This document shows, piece after piece, positions 16,282-23,288 of a stretch of DNA of 23,288 nt. How positions within the stretch are numbered: position 1 is the first letter of the stretch; the number at the start of each line of letters is the position of its first letter. Both the position numbers and the translations under genes were made by a program. This DNA comes from an uncultured Erysipelotrichaceae bacterium (GTDB taxonomy: Bacteria; Bacillota_I; Bacilli_A; Erysipelotrichales; Erysipelotrichaceae), in the NCBI GenBank assembly GCA_910586285.1, contig CAJUGR010000012.1:1-23288 (forward strand). Reading direction: 5' to 3'. Below the pieces are notes generated by a model. It was not told the DNA's origin. It searched no databases and saw only the letters and a program-made list of their open reading frames with translations.

Positions 16282-16297
16282 GTTAGCCCTAGCTAAC
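16282..16297. promoter_or_regulatory. Palindromic operator copy 1, before feoB
   Basis: GTTAGCCCTAGCTAAC has 6-bp arms with a 4-nt centre and abuts the feoB ribosome site (16273-16280). On the minus strand it lies 5 nt after TTAACA (16303-16308) and its last four bases form TAACAA (16280-16285), spacer 17 nt. This is the same geometry as at the feoA promoter. A start of transcription there would be nearly leaderless, so it may be an operator or RNA hairpin rather than a working promoter. Confidence 0.65.
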
Positions 16298-16318
16298 CAT
16301 GATGTTAAAAAAAATAAA

Positions 16319-16537
16319 TTATGCGACTTCAATCTGTGCGGCATCTGCCTTACGAATCGTTAATTCATAGCCGCGTACTGTCAATTCAATCGGATCGCCA
16401 AGCGGTGCCACTTTCCGAACGACCACTTCGGTATTTTTGGTCAAGCCCATATCCATCAATTTCTTTTTCATTGATGCATCAGTTCCGATTTTTTTAATGA
16501 TTGCCTGCTCTCCAACCTTTACTTCATTTAATTTCAT
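16319..16537 (-). CDS. feoA: FeoA-family protein (second copy)
   Basis: FeoA proteins are small cytoplasmic SH3-like beta-barrels that assist FeoB. This one has 72 residues: the opening LNEVKVGEQAIIKKIG, then a helix with MKKKLMDMGLTKNTEV (24-39), which is the typical 'R/K-L-x-x-M/L-G-h' element, and the closing strands PIELTVRGYELTIRKADA (49-66), matching the FeoA 'G-x-x-h-x-h-R/A' end. The ATG overlaps the stop of the upstream feoA (ATGA), and AGGAGG lies in that gene's last codons. It differs clearly from the first copy, so the two are old paralogues rather than a recent duplication. Confidence 0.92.
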   Translation of the reverse strand: MKLNEVKVGEQAIIKKIGTDASMKKKLMDMGLTKNTEVVVRKVAPLGDPIELTVRGYELTIRKADAAQIEVA

Positions 16538-16770
16538 TGTCTTTCCTCCTGTCTTTCTTCAACAATGATGCGATTGCCCAAAGTTTTATCTAATGCAATG
16601 CGCGTATCCTTGATCGTGGTAATCAGATTGCCGCTGCGTTCACTGATTACCAAACAATCCGCACCTTCTACAAAGCCAAGATTGGACAAACGTGTACGTA
16701 ATTCATCCTTCCCGATAACTTTATGAATAATAAGCGGCCGTCCGGTCGGTGCCATGGATAATGTCATCAT
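16534..16770 (-). CDS. feoA: FeoA-family protein (first copy)
   Basis: This is the first gene of the iron uptake operon, 78 residues from the chosen start. The SH3-like core includes MAPTGRPLIIHKVIG, the helix LRTRLSNLGFVEGADC with the family 'L-x-x-L-G-F' pattern, and the closing NLITTIKDTRIALDKTLGNRI (about 51-71) with the conserved strand-turn before the final 'A/L-x-x-x-x-A-x-x-I' element. Start is the first ATG of an ATGATG pair, 5 nt after AGAGGAG; the second (16767) is equally possible. A longer reading frame reaches 16818 but would run through the operator and transcription start. The C-terminus is a short Glu/Arg/Gln tail that contains the next gene's ribosome site. Confidence 0.9.
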   Translation of the reverse strand: MMTLSMAPTGRPLIIHKVIGKDELRTRLSNLGFVEGADCLVISERSGNLITTIKDTRIALDKTLGNRIIVEERQEERQ

Positions 16771-16782
16771 CTCATCTCCTCT

Positions 16783-16798
16783 GTTAGCGTGCGCTAAC
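16783..16798. promoter_or_regulatory. Palindromic operator copy 2, feoA leader
   Basis: GTTAGCGTGCGCTAAC repeats the 6-bp arms of copy 1 with a different centre. It lies about +4 to +19 relative to the predicted transcription start and touches the AGAGGAG ribosome site (16776-16782). Its centre is 28 bp from copy 3. Confidence 0.7.
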
Positions 16799-16808
16799 TT
16801 CACGTTAT

Positions 16809-16837
16809 ATGTTAGCATAGACTAACCAAGGTGTCAA
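16809..16837 (-). promoter_or_regulatory. feoA promoter with embedded operator copy 3
   Basis: On the minus strand TTGACA (16832-16837), 17 nt, then TAACAT (16809-16814). The operator GTTAGCATAGACTAAC (16811-16826, arms with one imperfect pair) fills the spacer and overlaps the -10, a position where a bound repressor would block RNA polymerase. This suggests repression of the feo operon, most simply by an iron-loaded regulator; the regulator itself is not in the window. Confidence 0.75.
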
Positions 16838-16930
16838 CCTTTTTTTATATTTTTTCATTTTTATTAAACAGAGGTGAATAAACCACTTTCATCATTTACA
16901 ACCCTAGCTTCTTTTTCTTGGCTCACAAGC

Positions 16931-16960
16931 AAAAAAAGAACCATCCGCAAACCGGATGAT
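16931..16960 (-). terminator. Terminator of the marR-ABC operon
   Basis: A 6-bp GC-rich stem (CATCCG / CGGATG, 5-nt loop) is followed on the minus strand by GTTC and seven T, 14 nt after the end of the second ABC gene. It insulates the feo promoter from readthrough. Confidence 0.85.
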
Positions 16961-16971
16961 CCCTGTCATAT

Positions 16972-18831
16972 TTATACTTCTTCAAATTGAGAATTATACA
17001 ACTGTGTATAAAAGCCGTTTTCACGCATCAAGTCTTCATGACTGCCGGCCTCGACAATATCGCCATCCTTCATGACGAGAATAATATCGGCATCACGTAT
17101 CGTGGAAAGACGATGCGCAATGACAAAGCTGGTGCGATTTTCCATGAGCTTTTCCATTCCTTTCTGGATGAGTACCTCGGTACGGGTATCCACCGAAGAA
17201 GTGGCTTCATCAAGAATTAAAATTTTCGGATCGGCCAAGAAAGCACGGGCAATCGTCAACAACTGTTTTTGTCCTTGTGATACATTATTGGAGTCCTCAT
17301 TGATTTCCGTTTGGTAACTATGATCTAAAGTTCGGATAAAATGATCAACATAGGCCGCATCGGCCGCCTTGATGACATCCTCGTCATCGGCATCCAGTTT
17401 TCCATAGCGTAAGTTTTCCATGATCGTTCCGTTAAACAGCCATGCATCCTGTAATACCATGCCAAACAGGGAACGCAAATCACTGCGCCGCATATCTGTT
17501 GTCGGAATTCCATCAATATAAATTGTACCGCTGTTGAGTTCATAAAAGCGCATCAGTAATTTCACAATGGTCGTTTTTCCGGCACCGGTCGGTCCGACAA
17601 TGGCCACCTTTTGTCCTGCTTTGATATACATTGAGAAATGATGAATGACGATCTTTTCCGGATCATAACCAAAACGCACATTTTCGAAAGTTACCTGACC
17701 TTTGATTTTACAGTTTCTGTTTTCATCATAAATCTCCACCGGATTATTTGTTTCTTTTACTTCCTCTGCTTCATTGAGAAATTCGAAGACCCGCTCCGCT
17801 GCTGCTGCGGTCGACTGTAATAGATTCATTACTTGTGCCATTTGCGTAATCGGCTGGTTAAAATTGCGCACATATTGGATAAATGCTTGAATATCTCCGA
17901 TTTCAATCGTTCCTTGGATCGCAAGATAGCCACCCAGAATACAGACACCGACATAACCGATATTACCGACAAATGCCGTGATCGGCTGCATCAGTCCCGA
18001 TAAGAATTGTGATTTCCAACCGACTCCATACAGATTGCGATTGTGTTGTTCAAATTCTTCCACACTGCGCGCTTCTCCGTTAAATGCTTTCATCACAATA
18101 TGACCGCTGTACATTTCTTCGATATGACCGTTAACCTCTCCCAAAAAGCGCTGTTGCCTAACAAAATATTTTTGAGAGCGTTTGACGATCATCAACACCA
18201 TTATCAATGATAACGGTACAGTAACAAATGCAATGAGCGTCATTTGCCAGCTGATGGAAAGCATCATGATCGTAAAGCCGATGATGTTCACAACACTGGT
18301 AATTACGGTATTTAAACTTTGATTCAATGACTGTGCCAACGTATCCACATCATTGGTCACACGAGAAAGGATATCACCATGTGAATTCGTATCGAAATAT
18401 GAAAACGGCATGCGGTTAATTTTCGCTGCGATTTTACGACGCAAATCATATGCGGTACGTTGGGTGACTCCCGACATGATAAACTGTTGTGTAAATGAGA
18501 ATAAACCACTGGCGATATACAGTACAATCATAAAGCAAATGATTTTCAAAATGTAATCAAAATCAATACCGCCGGTACCGCTCACTTTCTCCATAAAGCC
18601 TTCTGCCAGCGCCGTTGTGGCTTTACCTGAGATTTTCGGTCCCACAATCATAAAGATCGTACCGGCAATCGCAAAGATCATTGCCATTATAATCTTCGCA
18701 TAATAGGGATGCATATAGCGAATCAATGTCTGCATCGTGCCTTTAAAGTTCTTGGCTTTCTCTCCCGGACCCATTGCGCGCATCGGTCCGTGTCCCATTC
18801 TTCTAGGAGGACGATTGGTTTGATTACTCAT
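16972..18831 (-). CDS. ABC exporter half with canonical ATP site (TM288-like)
   Basis: This 619-residue half-transporter has a six-helix membrane domain (about 45-345) followed by an ATPase. Motifs: Walker A GPTGAGKTT (413-421), Q-loop VLQD near 459-462, Walker B ILILDE (537-542) with catalytic Glu542, and the switch IAHR with His573. Its signature reads VSQGQ (517-521) instead of SGGQ. That change is known from heterodimeric exporters, where the altered signature completes the partner's degenerate site. The first 30 residues are a Gly/Met/Arg/Pro-rich cytoplasmic tail. The gene overlaps its partner by 8 nt with GGAGG upstream. It is most likely a multidrug or lipid exporter; the substrate is not readable. 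Confidence 0.93.
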   Translation of the reverse strand: MSNQTNRPPRRMGHGPMRAMGPGEKAKNFKGTMQTLIRYMHPYYAKIIMAMIFAIAGTIFMIVGPKISGKATTALAEGFMEKVSGTGGIDFDYILKIICFMIVLYIASGLFSFTQQFIMSGVTQRTAYDLRRKIAAKINRMPFSYFDTNSHGDILSRVTNDVDTLAQSLNQSLNTVITSVVNIIGFTIMMLSISWQMTLIAFVTVPLSLIMVLMIVKRSQKYFVRQQRFLGEVNGHIEEMYSGHIVMKAFNGEARSVEEFEQHNRNLYGVGWKSQFLSGLMQPITAFVGNIGYVGVCILGGYLAIQGTIEIGDIQAFIQYVRNFNQPITQMAQVMNLLQSTAAAAERVFEFLNEAEEVKETNNPVEIYDENRNCKIKGQVTFENVRFGYDPEKIVIHHFSMYIKAGQKVAIVGPTGAGKTTIVKLLMRFYELNSGTIYIDGIPTTDMRRSDLRSLFGMVLQDAWLFNGTIMENLRYGKLDADDEDVIKAADAAYVDHFIRTLDHSYQTEINEDSNNVSQGQKQLLTIARAFLADPKILILDEATSSVDTRTEVLIQKGMEKLMENRTSFVIAHRLSTIRDADIILVMKDGDIVEAGSHEDLMRENGFYTQLYNSQFEEV

Positions 18832-21085
18832 GGTGCAATTCCTCCTTTGATAATTGTGAATAAGCGATTTCCTGATAAACTTTGCAATCTTTTAATAGTT
18901 CCTCATGCGTACCCATTCCGACAACGCGTCCCTGATCCAAAACAACAATGCGATCAGCGTGCATAATCGACGCAATTCGCTGAGCAACCACCAATACCGT
19001 AGCCTGAGTGTTCGCCGTTAATTCTCCTAAAGCTTTGCGCAGTTTGGCATCGGTTTTAAAATCCAATGCGCTGAATGAGTCGTCAAAAATATAAATTTCC
19101 GGCTGCTTGACCAATGCTCGCGCAATAGAAAGACGTTGTTTTTGACCGCCGGAGACATTCGTTCCTCCTTGCGCAATCGCTTCTTCAAAACCATCCGGTT
19201 TGGAATTGATGAATTCTGAGGCTTGGGCGATATCGCTTGCTTCCTGTAATTCATCTTGGGAAGCATCTGCCTTGGCATAGCGCAGATTGGATGCAATGGT
19301 GCCAGAGAAAAGAATTCCCTTCTGTGGTACATAGCCGATTTTATCACGTAAATCCGCCTGTTTTACCTCACGCACATCCACTCCGTCCACAAGAACCTTT
19401 CCCGCACTGACGTCATAGAAGCGCGGCACCAAATTGATAAGTGTCGATTTTCCGCTTCCGGTACTGCCGATAAAGGCCGTGGTCTCTTTGGGGCGCGCTT
19501 GGAAAGTAATATCATGCAAAACCGCTTCTTCCGCACCGGGATAACAGAAAGAAACATGATCAAATTCAACCCATCCGCGTTTATCTGTATCAAAGTCTTG
19601 CGGATTCACAGGATCGACAATACTAATTTCACAATCCAATACTTCTTTTACTCGATTTCCGGCAACGGCAGCCCGCGGAAGCATAATCGCCACCATTGAA
19701 ATCATGAGGAAAGCCATTATAATTTGCATCGTATATTGAATGAACGCCATAATATCACCGATCTGCATCGTGCCGGCATCAATCTGATGACCGCCGATCC
19801 AAATAATAAGCAATGCTACACCGTTCATAACAAACATCATGACCGGCATCATCGCTGCCATTGTGCGATTGACAAACAAATTGGTTTTTGTAATATCCGA
19901 ATTGGCCTGTTCAAATTTCTGTTCTTCATAATCCTGTGTATTAAACGCCCGAATGACCGGCATACCATCCAAAAATTCTCTCATTACCAAATTTAAACGA
20001 TCAATCAATTTTTGAATGATTTTAAATTTCGGCATTACAATGGCGAATATTGTCATGATCAAACCTAAAATTACAATCAGCACCAAGGCGATAATCCAGG
20101 TCATGGATACACTGGAATTTAAAACCTTCAACAGCGCGCCAATCCCAATAATCGGGGCATAAATAACAATGCGAATAAACATTACAATCACCATCTGAAC
20201 CTGTTGGATATCATTGGTATTACGCGTGATCAGCGATGCAGTGGAGAAGCGATTAAATTCTGTACTGGTAAAACTTTCCACTTTGCGAAATACATCACCG
20301 CGCATATGTTTACCCACACCGGCCGCAATACGGCTGGCTAACAAGCCAACCAGAATTGCACAAGCCGCACTAAGCAAAGACATACCTAACATTTTCAAGC
20401 CACTGATAAAGATATACTGGCTTTGAATCGCATCGGTATCCATGCCGATGGCTTGATATTCCGCTTTGACAAAAGCCGCTGCCGCTGCATTCATCGTTGA
20501 ATCTCCCAATGCGCTGAATTGTTCGCTCATTTTCACACGCATCTCATCAATTTGTTCCTGCGGCAACATGGTCAACGCATCATATAGACTCATATTGGGC
20601 GGAAGCTGTGCCATCATGGCCTTAAAATCTTCCATTCCCGCTTGATCCTCATTAACAATAGCGGAATCCTGTGATATCATCGCATCCAGACTCATTACCA
20701 ACAAGCCCGCTTGTGACATTGTCTGATTCCACGCTTCATCCGTGTTGACATCAGATTTTTGTATATAAACATCTTCTTTGGTCAGAATCGGATAATCCTC
20801 CAATTCCTCTGCGCTCGCATTACTTGTAGAAAGCAACTCATAATATTCATCAAAGTGCTTTTTATCGCTTTCATTGAAAAAGATTCGCAGTTTTTCATAC
20901 TCACTGGCGCGTAATACTTTGGGTACTCCATCCGTAATGCCACCGGTTTGAATACCAGTATTCACAATATCCGACATATAATCCGGCAGAGCCAGTTCGG
21001 TCTGTGCCTGTACAAATAACAAGACCATTACCGCCACGATTGAGAGTACAAACGGCTTACAATATCGATATACTAATTGGATCAT
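18824..21085 (-). CDS. ABC exporter half with degenerate ATP site and extra loop (TM287-like)
   Basis: This 753-residue half-transporter is about 150 longer than usual. The first membrane helix (12-29) is followed by a large hydrophilic insert (about 40-218, acidic and Met-rich) before the second helix near 225-250; by topology it should face outward. The ATPase has Walker A GSTGSGKST (540-548), Q-loop VPQ (586-588) and an intact VSGGQ signature (644-648). But Walker B ends IYIFDD, with Asp669 in place of the catalytic Glu, and the switch His is Gln702 in AQR. Both changes mark the non-hydrolytic site of heterodimers such as TM287/288 and BmrCD. The ATG is 4 nt after the marR stop, with GGGAG in marR's end. 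Confidence 0.93.
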   Translation of the reverse strand: MIQLVYRYCKPFVLSIVAVMVLLFVQAQTELALPDYMSDIVNTGIQTGGITDGVPKVLRASEYEKLRIFFNESDKKHFDEYYELLSTSNASAEELEDYPILTKEDVYIQKSDVNTDEAWNQTMSQAGLLVMSLDAMISQDSAIVNEDQAGMEDFKAMMAQLPPNMSLYDALTMLPQEQIDEMRVKMSEQFSALGDSTMNAAAAAFVKAEYQAIGMDTDAIQSQYIFISGLKMLGMSLLSAACAILVGLLASRIAAGVGKHMRGDVFRKVESFTSTEFNRFSTASLITRNTNDIQQVQMVIVMFIRIVIYAPIIGIGALLKVLNSSVSMTWIIALVLIVILGLIMTIFAIVMPKFKIIQKLIDRLNLVMREFLDGMPVIRAFNTQDYEEQKFEQANSDITKTNLFVNRTMAAMMPVMMFVMNGVALLIIWIGGHQIDAGTMQIGDIMAFIQYTMQIIMAFLMISMVAIMLPRAAVAGNRVKEVLDCEISIVDPVNPQDFDTDKRGWVEFDHVSFCYPGAEEAVLHDITFQARPKETTAFIGSTGSGKSTLINLVPRFYDVSAGKVLVDGVDVREVKQADLRDKIGYVPQKGILFSGTIASNLRYAKADASQDELQEASDIAQASEFINSKPDGFEEAIAQGGTNVSGGQKQRLSIARALVKQPEIYIFDDSFSALDFKTDAKLRKALGELTANTQATVLVVAQRIASIMHADRIVVLDQGRVVGMGTHEELLKDCKVYQEIAYSQLSKEELHHE

Positions 21086-21089
21086 ACGA

Positions 21090-21560
21090 TTACTCCCTTC
21101 CCTTTGTACAATGATTCATGATCGGACCGTATTCTTTAGCTTTTTCCAGAATGCGAATCAACGCATCACTGTCCGTCTCACCCAAATAATGAATAAAGTC
21201 TACAATCCCCTGCATCAACTTTTCTTCATTTTGTTTTAACAGTTCCATCGCCTGATTGGTGACCTTTAAATACACACTGCGGCGATCCGAATCCAAAATC
21301 ACACGCTCCAGCCATCCATTTCGCTCATATTCACGAACCATCTGTGAAGCTGCAGCCGGTGTGATGCGAAAATGCATTGAAATATCACTCATCTTCACCA
21401 ATCCGTCTTTTTGTCTTTCAATCGCTTCTTTGATGACATCCAAGACCATCATATCGCGAATGCGCAGTTCTTGTGACAAATGCGAAGGCTTTGGCATCTG
21501 CTCACGCCGCATAATATAAAATAAATGACTTAACCGTTTTGCTTTTTCAATATCGTTCAT
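21090..21560 (-). CDS. MarR-family transcriptional regulator
   Basis: This 156-residue winged-helix protein has a helical dimerisation start, the HTH around VKMSDISMHFRITPAAASQM (55-74), recognition helix continuing VREYERNGWLERV and the wing DSDRRSVYLKVT with the conserved D-x-R-R. A C-terminal helix closes the dimer. It is the first gene of the operon with the two ABC genes, the standard layout for a repressor released by the drug its pump exports. Inverted repeats overlapping the promoter upstream are its likely operator, so autoregulation is expected. The ribosome site before the ATG is weak (GGTGG). The effector is unknown. Confidence 0.92.
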   Translation of the reverse strand: MNDIEKAKRLSHLFYIMRREQMPKPSHLSQELRIRDMMVLDVIKEAIERQKDGLVKMSDISMHFRITPAAASQMVREYERNGWLERVILDSDRRSVYLKVTNQAMELLKQNEEKLMQGIVDFIHYLGETDSDALIRILEKAKEYGPIMNHCTKGRE

Positions 21561-21579
21561 TCATCCACCGCCATTCTTT

Positions 21580-21620
21580 TAATAGTTAAGCTGCTTAAAT
21601 ATTAATATAATTAACTATTA
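21580..21620. repeat. Inverted repeats in the marR leader, likely operator
   Basis: A perfect 10-bp inverted pair, TAATAGTTAA (21580-21589) and TTAACTATTA (21611-21620), brackets the transcription start; the right arm overlaps the -10. Nested inside is a 13-bp palindrome TTAAGCTGCTTAA (21586-21598). AT-rich sequence makes some symmetry likely by chance, but the position fits a MarR operator. Confidence 0.55.
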
Positions 21621-21644
21621 TACTCATTTTCATTGCCTCGTCAA
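21617..21644 (-). promoter_or_regulatory. Promoter of the marR-ABC operon
   Basis: On the minus strand TTGACG (21639-21644), 16 nt, then a perfect TATAAT (21617-21622), 57 nt before the marR ATG. Confidence 0.75.
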
Positions 21645-21722
21645 TATGTTTTTTCCTATCCTTCCTTTTTCTGACTAGGCAGAATGAACGCTCTCATTTG
21701 TTCAAGTGACTTATTATGATTC

Positions 21723-23288
21723 CTATGACTCTTTAACAGAGATCAACGCCAGCAAATCTTCTTTACTCATAGAGGAAATACGATTTTCACCGCCCTCCAC
21801 AAACAGATCAGCGAGTTCCTTTTTCTCATGTTGTAAACGCATAATCTTCTCTTCAATACTGTCTTTCATAATCAGCTGAAACACCTGTACGTTTTTATGT
21901 TGACCGATGCGGTACGCACGATCGGTCGCTTGATTTTGCGATGAGGTATTCCACCATGGATCAAAGTGAATCACCGCTTCGGCTGCGGTAAGATTTAAAC
22001 CAGTGCCCCCTGCTTTCAGCGATATAAGAAAAGCTGTCAGGGTCGGATCTGTTTGGAAAGCGTGAATGGTCGCTCGCCGTTTTTCCTTATTGGTACGTCC
22101 AGTAAACATTACATAAGCGATTTGTCTGCGTTTTAATTCCACTTCCAACAGTTTTAACAAACCGACAAAGCTGGAAAAGACAAGCACTTTTTTCCCTTTG
22201 GCTTGTAGGTTTTCAATCAGTTCCAGGCATACTTTTAGCTTGCTGGATAACTCATTCATGTTTCCATAGATCAGTCGTGGTTCACAACACAATTCCCGTA
22301 ATCTGGTTAGCATCGCTAAAAATTGTAGCCTTGAGACATCTTCCATCCTCGCACTTTCCCGCAGTCTTTGATTCATTTGTCGTGCGTTGGCTGCATACAA
22401 TTTCCACTCTTCGGCAGAAAATGTGATAATCTGGGTATGCTCGATTTTATCCGGTAATTCTTTCAACACTTCCTGTTTGGTTCGCCGTAGTAAAAACGGA
22501 GCGATTCGTCGTTTTAATAATTGGCGTTTCTGTTCATTTTGATTGCGAATGATCTCAATTTCAAAGATCGTTTGAAACTTTGGATAACTGTATAAATAAT
22601 CCGGCATCAGAAAGTCAAAAAGTGACCATAATTCCGCTAATGAATTTTCGATCGGCGTCCCGCTCAGCGCAAAGCGATGCTCACAGCGCAATCGTTTCAC
22701 TGCCATAGCGATTTGTGTCTTATGATTTTTAATATACTGGGCTTCATCCAAGACCACCGTGTCAAAGTTCAAGGTCTGATAGCGACCGATATCACGGCGG
22801 ATATAATCATAAGAAGTGATTACCATATCATATTCACGGTAATGATTCAAACATTCTTCCCGTTCGTATGCATTTCCGCTTACGCATAGTACTCGCATAT
22901 CATTGCGGAATTTTTTTATTTCATCATCCCAATTATAAATTAAAGAAGCCGATGTGATTACCAATGCAGGCAGCGAACGTTCACAAGAAGTCCAATAGGC
23001 AATAATTTGAAGCGTTTTTCCCAATCCCATATCATCTGCCAAAATCCCGCCAAAACCATAAGCACGCAGTGCCAATAACCAGTGTACTCCCTCTTTTTGA
23101 TAATCACGCAAAACCGTTCCCCATTGCGCATCAATTATACCGTGTTCTTGTTGATAAAAGGCTTCAATGTGATTTTGAAAGCTTTCACTTTGTTGTAATT
23201 CAATATAATGCAAGTCCTTGGCTATTTCTTCCAGGGAAAATATACGATAAGCAGCCAACGGAATATGATGAACAAGACAGTCCTCCAC
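21723..23288 (-). CDS. SNF2-family helicase, C-terminal part (cut by window edge)
   Basis: The frame is open to the right edge, so 521 residues are only the C-terminal part; bacterial relatives are about 1000 residues with an N-terminal SWIM-type zinc finger, not visible here. The visible part has LRDYQKEGVHWL (60-71, Q-type motif), motif I ADDMGLGKT (84-92), motif II DEAQ (181-184), motif III SGTPIEN (209-215), FSSFVGLLKLL and GTGLNLTAA in the second lobe, and motif VI QATDRAYRIGQ. These proteins are dsDNA-stimulated ATPases that move along DNA or remodel protein-DNA complexes. The apparent GTG at the edge is not a real start. No terminator is obvious after the stop. Confidence 0.93.
   Translation of the reverse strand: MEDCLVHHIPLAAYRIFSLEEIAKDLHYIELQQSESFQNHIEAFYQQEHGIIDAQWGTVLRDYQKEGVHWLLALRAYGFGGILADDMGLGKTLQIIAYWTSCERSLPALVITSASLIYNWDDEIKKFRNDMRVLCVSGNAYEREECLNHYREYDMVITSYDYIRRDIGRYQTLNFDTVVLDEAQYIKNHKTQIAMAVKRLRCEHRFALSGTPIENSLAELWSLFDFLMPDYLYSYPKFQTIFEIEIIRNQNEQKRQLLKRRIAPFLLRRTKQEVLKELPDKIEHTQIITFSAEEWKLYAANARQMNQRLRESARMEDVSRLQFLAMLTRLRELCCEPRLIYGNMNELSSKLKVCLELIENLQAKGKKVLVFSSFVGLLKLLEVELKRRQIAYVMFTGRTNKEKRRATIHAFQTDPTLTAFLISLKAGGTGLNLTAAEAVIHFDPWWNTSSQNQATDRAYRIGQHKNVQVFQLIMKDSIEEKIMRLQHEKKELADLFVEGGENRISSMSKEDLLALISVKES

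Noticed and set aside
16771..16818. Longer N-terminus for the first feoA
   Set aside because: The extra codons would cover operator copies and the predicted transcription start, and the internal ATG has a good ribosome site.
1..23288. CRISPR, tRNA, rRNA, insertion sequence or riboswitch
   Set aside because: No regularly spaced repeats, cloverleaf, transposase motifs, terminal repeats or known aptamer pattern seen by eye on either strand.

Overview
This window looks like chromosome of a low-GC Bacillota. The gene content (fakA/asp23 next to division genes, class B sortase, FeoB-associated Cys-rich peptide, a DUF3783-like protein, heterodimeric ABC exporter under MarR) suggests a gut-type Erysipelotrichia or Clostridia relative. 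The phylum-level call is firm; the class-level call is only inference. There is no rRNA, tRNA, CRISPR array, transposase or phage gene, and the genes sit in tidy operons bounded by recognisable intrinsic terminators.

Left part (1-9465, all minus strand): ispD (MEP isoprenoid pathway), a membrane-anchored XRE regulator and a GNAT acetyltransferase. Next comes a six-gene envelope run transcribed ftsW-murG-murB-divIB-asp23-fakA and closed by a terminator at 2256-2281. It is a fragment of the dcw (division/cell wall) cluster: lipid II synthesis and polymerisation plus a divisome protein, running into the Asp23/fatty-acid-kinase pair. ispD fits the same theme, since its pathway supplies the undecaprenyl carrier used by MurG and FtsW. 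Upstream, separated by its own terminator, is a class B sortase with an unusual N/Q/Y-rich cytoplasmic tail.

Middle part (9591-13592, plus strand): an sdpR-sdpI-like pair (ArsR-type autorepressor and membrane signal/immunity protein) from a strong promoter, an ABC-2-like ATPase and permease, and a DUF3783-like protein whose C-terminus resembles a FIVAR module. This may be one envelope-defence operon, ended by a terminator at 13562-13592. A gene-poor stretch of about 340 bases separates it from the converging iron operon.

Right part (13936-23288, minus strand): a ferrous iron uptake operon feoA-feoA-feoB plus a 45-residue Cys-rich peptide too short for ordinary ORF calling. Three copies of a 16-bp palindrome (GTTAG-N6-CTAAC) sit in its control regions, two of them placed identically within promoter-shaped sequences; this is the best regulatory signal in the window. 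Next is a marR-ABC-ABC drug-efflux type operon. Its two ABC half-transporters show the reciprocal substitutions of heterodimers with one degenerate ATP site. The window ends inside a SNF2-family helicase cut by the right edge.

I found no clearly undescribed large system. The most rewarding items are the feo palindromes, the sdpRI-ABC-DUF3783/FIVAR operon and the sortase tail.
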